Assembly (NCBI GenBank): GCA_017550655.1
Contig: JAFZOK010000039.1
Location: forward strand, 44,186-108,185
DNA length: 64,000 bases
Reading direction: 5' to 3'
DNA from: Bacteroidales bacterium
GTDB lineage: Bacteria > Bacteroidota > Bacteroidia > Bacteroidales > UBA932
This document shows, piece after piece, positions 18,078-25,282 of the stretch (the stretch's first letter is position 1; every line of letters begins with the position of its first letter). Position numbers and translations under genes: made by a program. Below the pieces are notes generated by a model, which was not told the DNA's origin, searched no databases, and saw only the letters and a list, made by a program, of their open reading frames with translations.

Positions 18078-18343
18078 AAAGAATTAAGGAAAGAAGACAG
18101 TTCATCCTTTGATCTGAAAGTTTTTCCGTTTCCGGCAAGAATCTCATTACGGGCATTTTCCAATTTGCTCTTCATCTCTGCTTTGCTTATCAGAGCATCA
18201 TCCTCTGTAACTGGGGTTATCTTGAAAGACCCTAAACTTCTTGTTTTCAAGATAACATCTTCTCCTCTGGAAACCATTTCCAGATACCTGCTCTGATTTG
18301 CACGAAAATCCCTGCTGTTAATAATTACCATTTCTAGTCTCAT
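18074..18343 (-). CDS. yefM: YefM/Phd-family antitoxin
   Basis: The 89-residue antitoxin contains the Phd/YefM pattern: an N-terminal SRDFRANQSRYLEMV segment, then GEDVILKTRSLGSFKITPV, which forms the DNA-binding dimer, and an acidic C-terminal tail that wraps the toxin. It would neutralise YoeB and repress its own promoter. The ATG at 18343 follows a GGAGG with 7 bases between; an alternative ATG lies at 18331. The inverted repeat at 18389-18399 is a candidate operator. Confidence 0.9.
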   Translation of the reverse strand: MRLEMVIINSRDFRANQSRYLEMVSRGEDVILKTRSLGSFKITPVTEDDALISKAEMKSKLENARNEILAGNGKTFRSKDELSSFLNSL

Positions 18344-18356
18344 TTGTTTTCCTCCA

Positions 18357-18399
18357 CAAATTTAAGTAATTAGTTTTTGGATGCCAAATTGGTAACCAA
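18357..18399 (-). promoter_or_regulatory. yefM-yoeB promoter with candidate operator
   Basis: The minus strand reads TAAATTTG at 18357-18364 with a TTTG at 18385-18388, exactly 20 bases upstream, a full match to the Bacteroidetes promoter pattern. An inverted repeat TTGGT-A-ACCAA at 18389-18399 adjoins the -33 element and is a good site for YefM autoregulation. Confidence 0.65.
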
Positions 18400-18436
18400 T
18401 ATTTTGTTTGTTCATCACGTCGCAATATAAAAGTAA

Positions 18437-18463
18437 ACGGGATGATTTTCCAAACCATCCCGT
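18437..18463 (-). terminator. Terminator after the flavodoxin-like gene
   Basis: An 8-base-pair stem ACGGGATG/CATCCCGT (18437-18444 with 18456-18463), extended by a few A-T pairs, is followed on the minus strand by TTTACTTTT. It lies about 50 bases beyond the stop of the gene at 18514. Confidence 0.7.
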
Positions 18464-18513
18464 AAAATTGACTATGTCCGCCCCCAAAAAAGCCTTGAAG
18501 AGTTTGGGAAGAG

Positions 18514-19341
18514 TTACCTGATTACCTGGGTAAATTCCGGTTGCTGGCCGTCAAGGACGGTTACGTAAACCTTTATAGGGCCCATTGGCGGGAGCTTGGC
18601 GTCAGGGTTGTCTTCACGTGGAAGTGGAACGGCGGTGAAGAGGTATTCGGTTCCGCCAGGGATGGTGCGCTGAGAGACAGATTCTGCCTTGGCGTTAAGC
18701 ATCGGGTAGCCGTTGACGGCGGCATCGAAGATAGCGGCCTCTTCTTCGGTGGCAGGATGATTATTTTGGAAGTCTTCGAGTTTGGTGAATTCCCCTTCAA
18801 TGAAGCCATTTTCCTTGAGGAAGCGGTCTATTTCATCCTTGATCTTGGATAGTCTTGCGGCACGGACTCCGTAGCCAGGCTGGATGTCTGCGTTTGGCTG
18901 CTTAGCCTTGAGGTCCTTTACGCTGGAATCAAGACCGCCGCTGCCAAAGGTGCAGAAAGGAACAACCTTTTTGCCGGAAAGGTCGGTCTGGTTAAGGAAG
19001 GTGGCAACTGGAGGAGCGTAAGTGCCGAACCAGATTGGATAGCCCAGGAAGATAACGTCGTAATCGGCGATGTTGCGGGTTATCGGTTTGATTTCAGGGA
19101 GAATACCCTCTTCCCTCTCCTTGCCGCTGCGCTCGATGGTGGCCTGGAAGTCTCCGTCGTATGGAACGGTGGCCTCGATGGCCTCAATGTCTGCGTTGAG
19201 GCGGGCCTGGAACTCCTCGGCAACGGCCTTGGTGTTGCCTGTCTGGGTATAATACAGAACCAGGTACTTAGGTTCCGGTTTCTTTTCAGTGCAGGATGCC
19301 GCAAAAATCATTGCTGCAAGAATTATTAAAATCTTTTTCAT
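18514..19341 (-). CDS. Flavodoxin-domain lipoprotein
   Basis: The 275-residue precursor has a lipoprotein signal with Cys17 (FAASC). Residues 26 to about 185 are a flavodoxin fold: the phosphate loop YTQTGNTKAVAEE, the DVIFLGYPIWFGTYAPP segment that contacts the flavin ring, and FCTFGSGGLDSS. The last 90 residues are an unassigned extension ending in a beta-rich part. An envelope electron-carrier or quinone-reduction role is inferred. The preceding lipoprotein gene ends 75 bases upstream, and the two may be co-transcribed. Confidence 0.85.
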   Translation of the reverse strand: MKKILIILAAMIFAASCTEKKPEPKYLVLYYTQTGNTKAVAEEFQARLNADIEAIEATVPYDGDFQATIERSGKEREEGILPEIKPITRNIADYDVIFLGYPIWFGTYAPPVATFLNQTDLSGKKVVPFCTFGSGGLDSSVKDLKAKQPNADIQPGYGVRAARLSKIKDEIDRFLKENGFIEGEFTKLEDFQNNHPATEEEAAIFDAAVNGYPMLNAKAESVSQRTIPGGTEYLFTAVPLPREDNPDAKLPPMGPIKVYVTVLDGQQPEFTQVIR

Positions 19342-19416
19342 ATGTATTTCTTGTGAGTTTGTGAGTCTTTCCGAGAAGTTTTATGTTCTTTACTTGCTTC
19401 TTTATTGATTTGTGGC

Positions 19417-19965
19417 TTAATACTCACGCATAGACTCGAACGGGGTGGTGGTGTCTTCTCCGGCTTTCTTGTAGTCTCCGTTGAAGCCGTCTCCGCGGCC
19501 CTCTACAATACCGGTGAAGGTGCCGAGAACGTCTCCGTTAGGGGAAAGTTCCTCAAAGACAACCTTGTTGAAGCCATTAGGGTTAGGATCGTTCTTTTTT
19601 ATCAGGAGGCCAGTGACAGGGATTTCTTTCTGTGCCGCAGGGTCATAGACAACATAGCCGCAGATCTGGCCATCGCTGACCTTGTCCCATAAAATGGTAA
19701 AGTGGAAAGTGGCGTCTGTCTCGCCAACCTTTCCCTTGTAGATCCAGAGGTCGTCATCGGTGAGGAGAAGTTCCATATCTCCAAAAGAGGAAGGGATAGC
19801 TGCCTCCACAGGCTCTTCCATAGGCATGGATTCCAGGCAGAGGGCATCTGTAACATCCTGGGCGTAGATGGTTCTGTCTGAGTGTGTCATCTTGCTTCTT
19901 TCCCTGCAGGAAACAAAGCAAACCGCAATGATCAGTGTGGCGGTAAAGAGTAAGAGCTTTTTCAT
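19417..19965 (-). CDS. Lipoprotein of unknown function
   Basis: The 182-residue precursor has a hydrophobic N-terminus ending in the lipobox FVSC (Cys20). The rest is mostly beta-type with segments such as DDDLWIYKGKVGETDATFHF and DGQICGYVVYD, and it ends with acidic and polar residues. I do not recognise a family. The flavodoxin-like lipoprotein gene follows 75 bases downstream. The 5' region carries three copies of a 12-base repeat. Confidence 0.7.
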   Translation of the reverse strand: MKKLLLFTATLIIAVCFVSCRERSKMTHSDRTIYAQDVTDALCLESMPMEEPVEAAIPSSFGDMELLLTDDDLWIYKGKVGETDATFHFTILWDKVSDGQICGYVVYDPAAQKEIPVTGLLIKKNDPNPNGFNKVVFEELSPNGDVLGTFTGIVEGRGDGFNGDYKKAGEDTTTPFESMREY

Positions 19966-20015
19966 AAGTGTATGTGTTTGTGATTATTTCTTGTGGGTTG
20001 TATGTGATGGTGTAT

Positions 20016-20051
20016 ATGTTGTGCGGTATGTTGTGCGGTATGTTGTGCGGT
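20016..20051. repeat. Three tandem 12-base repeats upstream of the lipoprotein gene
   Basis: The plus strand shows three exact consecutive copies of ATGTTGTGCGGT, followed by partial, decayed copies. They lie in the 130-base gap between the stop of the large gene at 20096 and the lipoprotein start at 19965. Copy number could vary by slippage. No promoter box was found in this gap. Confidence 0.85.
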
Positions 20052-20095
20052 ATATTTTGTGTCGTCTGTATATTGTTGTGTATTAAGTACTTTGT

Positions 20096-22393
20096 TTAAC
20101 CTAGCAAACGGCTTACGGCAGCGGAGTCCAGAGCCCAGGTGTAAGTATAGCGGAGGGTCGGGTCTGCGTCTTCCGGGTTGTCTGTGATGGTAAGGTTCTG
20201 GGCCTCGGCCTTGAGCTGGAGGAGTTCCCCTACCTTAAGTTTGCCGGCAAGGCGCCTTAAGAGAGTGTCCAGGGCGGCTGTGTCCAGTTTGCCCACAACC
20301 TGGGCAGTGAAAGGCATCTCCAGCCAGGTGATTTCCCGCTTGTCAATGTCCAGAACGCCGAAGACAAGGCCTTTTTCAAGGTTGCCCTCACTGATGCGCA
20401 CAATGTGCTGCACGGTGGAAGGATCGTAGGCAACGCCGGTCTCGTTGGAGATGGCCATAGGGAAGGCGGAATTCATCCAGCCAACCATCAGGTTCGGGGA
20501 AATGGCTCCGTGAGAGTAGGCGTTGCAGGTAAAGGCAACGTACTTGGCACCGGTGTTTTTCAGTTCAGGGATGGTGAGCTCAATGTATTCCGCAGTTCCA
20601 ACCTGGTCCGGAATGTTGCGGATATCTCCGGAATGCTTTGCTCCGGGGAGGGTAAGCTGGAAATAGCCGCAATCCTCGCGATGGCCATCCTTGTAGCAGA
20701 TGGCAACGCTAAGGTCCATGTCCAGATGCTGGGCCTTGAGGCCGACTCCCCACTGCATGAACAGGCGGACAGCGTCTCCCTCAACCCGGAAGCGGGTGCC
20801 CTGAAGGGCAGCGGAAGCATCCTGAATGGAGGAAGACCTGTCGCCGACACTAACGGGGATGTCGTAGAGGGCCTTGTCTATGTAGATCTTGCCGCTGGTG
20901 GCAGAAATGTCTTCTTTTTGGAAGCGGCTTGTCATAGCATCCTTGTAGAGGCTCCAGACGGAACGCTTGAGAGCTTCTCTCTGCTCAGGGGTGAAGTTGT
21001 CCAGCTTCTTGTTGTAAGGTATGGACTTGGTGCTTCCCGTAAGCGGACGGGCAATCCTTTGGGCATCAGTGTCAAAGTAAAGGTCTGCGGCATTGGCAAG
21101 GGAAAGGACCAGACGAGGCGGAACCTTGTCAAGAATATCCTTGAAGGCCTGGATTGTTGGATTTGGGCCGAGCCTCAGCATAATGGAGAAGAGGCTGCGG
21201 GCAAAGGTGCCAGGCCTCTGCTTCAGGAGGGTCAGGGCCTTGCTGTAATCCACGCAGCCGCAGTTGATGCCGAGAGCCTTGTCCAGCTGGCCTTTCCAGA
21301 CGGAATAATCGTCCTTGTAGAAAGTGTCCAGAAGACGGTTCAGGCGCTCGTAACCTGGTTTGCGGGAATACTCGCCGAGGCGGAGTTCACGTATCATCCT
21401 GATCCACATTCCCCTTTTTGGATGCATAATCTCGCAGGCCTCGTCAGCATCCATTTCCAGGGCGTTAAGCCACTGGGCAACAGTGCGGCAGCTTTTGCGG
21501 TCATACTTTAGCTTGAGGTTCTGTTTCATCACCGCCTCAGCCTCCCGGCTTTTGTCCAGGGATTGCCACATGTGGGAGTTCAGCTTTCCGGCGTGCTTTA
21601 TCAGGACCTTTGGTTCCAGTATCTGCGTTTTCTTTGTCTTCTTGTACCAGAGGTACCGGAGTATATCAGCAGGGCTTGTAAGATACGGGGTGGCGGCTTC
21701 CGCCCTGTCTGTCTGGACAAGGGCGTCTACCACATACATTCTGGTTTCCTTCATCCCGATCTCCACTCCTTCCGGAAGCCCAAGGGCAACTATCAGAGTC
21801 TTGAGGCTCTCCGCCTGGGTGCCGTCCAGAGGCACGGCGGATTCCAGCAGGGAAAGCTCAAGCTTTTCCATATCGCTGAGAGTCATTAGCCTCAGCGATT
21901 TCTTCTTTGAGCCCTGGCCCGTATACACATAATTTGAGGTCTTGAACGGGGTGCCGCAGAACGGGCAGCCGTTGTACCTTTCCAGAGGGAAGGTTCCGTC
22001 CGGGATGAAATGTCCGCAAGGGAGCGTGGTGCCGGTCATACGGTCCCTGCCGCCCAGATAGTTTGCATAGAAAGTTATGCAGTGGTCTATGAAGGACTCT
22101 CCGGTTGGGGTGTCCCAGCCCTTGACAAGAGGCATCCAGTTGAGGTTGATGCCCAGGGCGGTGTCTATCGCTTCTGTAATATCGCCGAGATAAGATTCCG
22201 GAACTGTCTTGAGTGCTGCCAGAAGGTCTTCCTCTGCGACATAGCCTTTTTCAGAGAGGCTGAGAAGGAAGGCGGCAAGTTCCTTGGAGATTTCCCGGGT
22301 GCTGGAGAGAGCCTTGCGGTCCACGTCTGCGAAGATGGCGTTATATCGCAGAGCTACCGCCAGAAGCTTCTTGGTTCTGTCTGTCGTTTCCAT
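20096..22393 (-). CDS. Large RING-like / TerD-like protein (MXAN_6230/SCO0854-type)
   Basis: The 765-residue cytoplasmic protein has a short cysteine cluster, Cys126-x-His128 and Cys143-x-x-Cys146, like half of a RING finger or a zinc knuckle. Its last third, with DMDLSVAICYKDG, KYVAFTCNAYS and EKGLVFGVLDI, resembles TerD-type tellurium-resistance domains. The combination matches what I remember of the MXAN_6230/SCO0854 RING-domain family; its function is unknown. The middle is helical and unassigned. The ATG at 22393 is chosen over the TTG at 22447, which lies inside the structured leader. A -7 box is at 22480-22487. Confidence 0.8.
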   Translation of the reverse strand: METTDRTKKLLAVALRYNAIFADVDRKALSSTREISKELAAFLLSLSEKGYVAEEDLLAALKTVPESYLGDITEAIDTALGINLNWMPLVKGWDTPTGESFIDHCITFYANYLGGRDRMTGTTLPCGHFIPDGTFPLERYNGCPFCGTPFKTSNYVYTGQGSKKKSLRLMTLSDMEKLELSLLESAVPLDGTQAESLKTLIVALGLPEGVEIGMKETRMYVVDALVQTDRAEAATPYLTSPADILRYLWYKKTKKTQILEPKVLIKHAGKLNSHMWQSLDKSREAEAVMKQNLKLKYDRKSCRTVAQWLNALEMDADEACEIMHPKRGMWIRMIRELRLGEYSRKPGYERLNRLLDTFYKDDYSVWKGQLDKALGINCGCVDYSKALTLLKQRPGTFARSLFSIMLRLGPNPTIQAFKDILDKVPPRLVLSLANAADLYFDTDAQRIARPLTGSTKSIPYNKKLDNFTPEQREALKRSVWSLYKDAMTSRFQKEDISATSGKIYIDKALYDIPVSVGDRSSSIQDASAALQGTRFRVEGDAVRLFMQWGVGLKAQHLDMDLSVAICYKDGHREDCGYFQLTLPGAKHSGDIRNIPDQVGTAEYIELTIPELKNTGAKYVAFTCNAYSHGAISPNLMVGWMNSAFPMAISNETGVAYDPSTVQHIVRISEGNLEKGLVFGVLDIDKREITWLEMPFTAQVVGKLDTAALDTLLRRLAGKLKVGELLQLKAEAQNLTITDNPEDADPTLRYTYTWALDSAAVSRLLG

Positions 22394-22400
22394 AATCAAA

Positions 22401-22475
22401 ACAACGGAAATTGCCGGTCTGGGATATGAAACCCGAGGGTCTCGCAAGTGAAGTAAGACCGGCTTGGTCCGTTGT
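22401..22475 (-). ncRNA. Structured 5' leader RNA (candidate cis-regulatory element)
   Basis: Just upstream of the ATG at 22393 the transcript can form nested helices: P1 ACAACGGA/TCCGTTGT, P2 GCCGGTCT/AGACCGGC, and an inner hairpin GAGACC-CTCG-GGTTTC. Predicted transcription from the -7 box at 22480-22487 would begin at about the first base of P1, so the whole leader is one structure ending about 8 bases before the start codon. It matches no riboswitch class I can recall. Regulation of the downstream gene is inferred. Confidence 0.6.
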
Positions 22476-22479
22476 AACG

Positions 22480-22487
22480 CAAATATA
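22480..22487 (-). promoter_or_regulatory. -7 box (TATATTTG) for the RING/TerD-like gene
   Basis: The minus strand reads TATATTTG, a full TAnnTTTG match, placing the transcription start near 22474. No good -33 element was seen. Confidence 0.55.
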
Positions 22488-22499
22488 ATGAAAAATCGT

Positions 22500-23690
22500 C
22501 TAAATGTCTGTAGGAGCGGAGTCGTCCTCAGGTTTGGACGGGTCGTCTATCGGGAACTCCATATCCTCCGGCGTGAATTCAGGCGGGCCGGAAGAGGTCT
22601 TAGGTGTCTGCATCGGCCGCACGATGTACCTCTGGTAGTAGGTCAGAAGCAGGGTGGTCAGAGGCAGGGCGATGATCATTCCCAAAATGCCCAGGAGGCT
22701 TCCCCAGATGGAGAGCGAGAGCAGGATAATCGCCGAGTTGAGTCCTGTAACCTTGCCCATGATCTTAGGTGTGAGGATGGTGTCCTGGATGGTCTGCACA
22801 ATGGCAAACACAATCAGCACGGAAAGCATAATCATCCAGAAACTCTGCCCGGTGTCCGCGGCCTTGACCGCAGCCAGCATTGTAAGAGGCAGGAAGCTGG
22901 CTATCTGGAGGTAAGGCACCATATTCAGTATGCCGATAAAAATACCCATTGCCACGGCCATAGGGAATCCTATGATGAGGAATCCTATGCAGAACAGAAT
23001 TCCCACGCAGAGAGCAACGCAGGCCTGGCCGCGGAAATACTTGTTCATTCCGTCCTCTATATCGGAGACAAGACTGCGGACCGGTTTCCTCCAGCGCTCA
23101 GGGAGAAGGTTTTGCCATCCGTCTGCAAGTTTCTCGTAATCAAGCAGTATGAACAGCAGGTAAAGCAAGCCCATCGTTACGGCGAATAAGCCGGTGATGG
23201 CCCTGAAAGAACCTGTAATCACGCTCCAGATCTTTGGCATGGATTCCTGGACTACGCTCAGGATACCGTCTATGGTAAAGGCGCTCTTGAGATGCTCCAC
23301 GTCCAGATGGCTGCGCAGAAAATCTTTTATGGTTGCGGAAAATCCTCCGGATTCATAATCGCTCTGAAGATAGTTCACAAGCATTCCCTTGACCTTCATA
23401 ATCTCCTGGATCATAGGCGGGAATATAAGCATAAACACACCGTACAGCACTCCTCCCACCACAATGAACGCAGCCAGAATTGCCAGGATGCGGTATTTGA
23501 ACCGGCACTTGTACTGGAAGAAACTTACCAAAGGATACATAAGGTAAGCCACCAGCCAGGCAATGCCGAAAGGCAGCAGCACTCCGCTCAGACGCTTCAG
23601 GAGGAAAAACGCGCCTATAACCAGAAGGATTATGACACACCACCGTATGAACCGGTCGAATGTGATTGTCCTTTTCCAGAGATTTTCCAT
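22500..23690 (-). CDS. AI-2E/PerM-family transporter
   Basis: The 396-residue polytopic membrane protein has the layout of the AI-2E family transporter (PerM/TqsA) superfamily: two N-terminal helices, a hydrophilic central domain (about residues 110-190), then five or six helices including MNKYFRGQACVALCVGILF and MIALPLTTLLLTYYQR. Members differ in substrate (autoinducer-2, sodium/proton exchange, auxin-like compounds), so the cargo is not assigned. The C-terminal 40 residues are acidic and Pro/Ser-rich. The ATG at 23690 replaces a GTG at 23714, which overlaps the -7 box. Confidence 0.9.
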   Translation of the reverse strand: MENLWKRTITFDRFIRWCVIILLVIGAFFLLKRLSGVLLPFGIAWLVAYLMYPLVSFFQYKCRFKYRILAILAAFIVVGGVLYGVFMLIFPPMIQEIMKVKGMLVNYLQSDYESGGFSATIKDFLRSHLDVEHLKSAFTIDGILSVVQESMPKIWSVITGSFRAITGLFAVTMGLLYLLFILLDYEKLADGWQNLLPERWRKPVRSLVSDIEDGMNKYFRGQACVALCVGILFCIGFLIIGFPMAVAMGIFIGILNMVPYLQIASFLPLTMLAAVKAADTGQSFWMIMLSVLIVFAIVQTIQDTILTPKIMGKVTGLNSAIILLSLSIWGSLLGILGMIIALPLTTLLLTYYQRYIVRPMQTPKTSSGPPEFTPEDMEFPIDDPSKPEDDSAPTDI

Positions 23691-23713
23691 AAAGAAACCG
23701 TTTCTTAGATGCA

Positions 23714-23740
23714 CAAATTTACCAAAAAATGTTATCTTTG
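23714..23740. promoter_or_regulatory. Divergent -7 boxes between the AI-2E transporter and lipoprotein genes
   Basis: The minus strand reads TAAATTTG at 23714-23721, directed at the transporter gene. The plus strand reads TATCTTTG at 23733-23740, directed at the radical-SAM-associated lipoprotein (ATG 23769). Both match TAnnTTTG, and the two promoters overlap back to back. Confidence 0.6.
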
Positions 23741-23768
23741 GGCAGAAGAAACACTTAATTGACGAGCT

Positions 23769-24140
23769 ATGAAATTCAGATGGTTCAGAAATTTCCTCAA
23801 AGGATGCTCCCTGACGACTGCTCTGTTCATCTTCCAGGCCTGCTACGGTACCGGTCCCGGCTTTCAGAGAAACCTTGCCCAGCAGGAGATAGAATTCCAG
23901 GTTACCGATGGTGAAGGCAATCCCATCAGCAACGCCAAGATCTATGCTAAACTGGATGAAAATGAGGTATATTGGTCAGACAGCACCTTTACGGAGGAAA
24001 ACGGTACTGCAGTTCTGTACCTTTACAACCCTGAACAGGTAACTCCTGTTTTAAGAGTGGAAGCCGAAGGATATAAGGCCAATACAGCCCTTGTCAATTC
24101 TCACGGCTGGGCAAATGTTGTCCTTGACAAGGAAGAATAA
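23769..24140 (+). CDS. Radical SAM-associated putative lipoprotein
   Basis: The 123-residue precursor has a basic N-terminus, a hydrophobic stretch and a lipobox-like FQAC (Cys25). The mature part starts with a Gly-rich segment and then an Ig-like/carboxypeptidase-regulatory-type fold: EIEFQVTDGEGNPISNAKIY and NGTAVLYLYNP. It overlaps the radical SAM gene start by one base (TAATG), so the two are made together. This pairing matches the lipoprotein partner family found beside the TIGR04133 radical SAM/SPASM group. What the enzyme does to it is not known. Confidence 0.82.
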   Translation: MKFRWFRNFLKGCSLTTALFIFQACYGTGPGFQRNLAQQEIEFQVTDGEGNPISNAKIYAKLDENEVYWSDSTFTEENGTAVLYLYNPEQVTPVLRVEAEGYKANTALVNSHGWANVVLDKEE

Positions 24141-25231
24141 TGCTTCCGTTTCTTTTCCGTTCTTTCCGGAGGCTCGAGACCAAGGTTCACGAGCTTAACT
24201 ACCTTTTCTGGGAATGTACTCTGCGATGCAATCTCTCTTGCCGCCACTGCGGCAGCGACTGCTTTGCATCTTCCAAGGATCTTGACATGCCTCTAGAGGA
24301 TTTCCTCAAGGCCCTGGATACTCTTCCAAAACCGGACAGGAAAAAACCTTCCGCAAAACATTCCAGAAGAGTCAATACAGATACTCTTACCGTTGTCCTT
24401 ACCGGCGGGGAGCCCCTGCTCAGACCCGACATTGATCAGATCGGCCGGCAGATAAAGCTCCGCGGCTACAACTGGAGCATGGTTTCCAACGGCTTCCTCT
24501 ACACGGAAGAAATGCACCGCAGGCTTATGGCTTCAGGAATGAGCGCCCTTACAATCAGCCTGGACGGTATCGGAGACTCCCACAACTGGATGAGGGGCAA
24601 TCCAAAAAGCTTTGAAAGGGCCCTTAACGCCATCAGCATTGCAGCAAAGGAAAAACACCTGGATTTTGACGTTGTAAGCTGCATCAACAAGCGCAACCTT
24701 CCGCAGCTGGAAGAGATTTACACCACCCTGCTGAACCTCGGGGTTAAACGCTGGAGAATTTTCACCATAATCCCTATCGGAAGGGCCATTCAGGAACCGG
24801 ACCTCCACCTCTCAAACGAAGAGATGGTCCATCTGATGGATTTTATCCAGGAAAAACGCTCGAAATCTTCTCCGATGGAGGTAACCTTCAGCTGCGAGGG
24901 ATATCTCGGAAAATACGAGGAAAAGGTGCGTCCTGTGCGCTACTTCTGCCACGCCGGCATAAACATAGCTTCCGTCCTGATAGACGGCCGTATATGCGCC
25001 TGTCCGAACATAGACCGGGATGTATTCTCCCAGGGCAACATCTACAAGGACAACCTCTACGAAGTCTGGGAGAACAAGTTTCAGGTATTCCGCAACCGGG
25101 GCTGGGCAAAAAAGGGCATTTGCAAGGACTGCCGCCAGTGGCGCAACTGCCTCGGCGGAGGAATGCATAACTGGCACGGAGACTGCTCCCAGGTCCTCAG
25201 CTGCCACTACCGCCGCACCGGAAACCGATAA
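24140..25231 (+). CDS. Radical SAM/SPASM protein (TIGR04133-like)
   Basis: The 363-residue enzyme binds the radical SAM [4Fe-4S] cluster through CNLSCRHC (about residues 31-38). TGGEPLLR is the GGEP motif, and ISLDGIG lies in the barrel. The C-terminal SPASM region has CHAG, CACPN, CKDCRQWRNC and two further cysteines, enough for one or two auxiliary clusters. SPASM enzymes usually modify peptides or small proteins; the translationally coupled lipoprotein upstream is the obvious candidate substrate or partner (inference). A bidirectional terminator follows. Confidence 0.9.
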   Translation: MLPFLFRSFRRLETKVHELNYLFWECTLRCNLSCRHCGSDCFASSKDLDMPLEDFLKALDTLPKPDRKKPSAKHSRRVNTDTLTVVLTGGEPLLRPDIDQIGRQIKLRGYNWSMVSNGFLYTEEMHRRLMASGMSALTISLDGIGDSHNWMRGNPKSFERALNAISIAAKEKHLDFDVVSCINKRNLPQLEEIYTTLLNLGVKRWRIFTIIPIGRAIQEPDLHLSNEEMVHLMDFIQEKRSKSSPMEVTFSCEGYLGKYEEKVRPVRYFCHAGINIASVLIDGRICACPNIDRDVFSQGNIYKDNLYEVWENKFQVFRNRGWAKKGICKDCRQWRNCLGGGMHNWHGDCSQVLSCHYRRTGNR

Positions 25232-25234
25232 CAA

Positions 25235-25262
25235 AAAACCGCAGCCAAATGACTGCGGTTTT
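25235..25262. terminator. Bidirectional terminator between convergent genes
   Basis: A 10-base-pair stem AAAACCGCAG/CTGCGGTTTT with an 8-base loop has A-tracts on the left and T-tracts on the right. It serves the radical SAM operon (+) and the cysteine-rich lipoprotein (-). A copy of ATCGCTGAG lies 10 bases to its right (25272-25280). Confidence 0.85.
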
Positions 25263-25282
25263 CTGTTTCTCATCGCTGAGAA

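Noticed and set aside
20016-20051. Possible CRISPR array
   Set aside because: The repeats are only 12 bases, directly adjacent, and have no spacers.
20405-21511. Plus-strand ORF opposite the RING/TerD-like gene
   Set aside because: It has no motif and no promoter, and the minus-strand gene is supported by domain evidence.
22401-22475. Assignment of the 22.4-kb leader to a known riboswitch class
   Set aside because: I compared it from memory with TPP, cobalamin, SAM, preQ1, fluoride, guanidine and THF consensus motifs and found no match, so it is reported only as a structured element.
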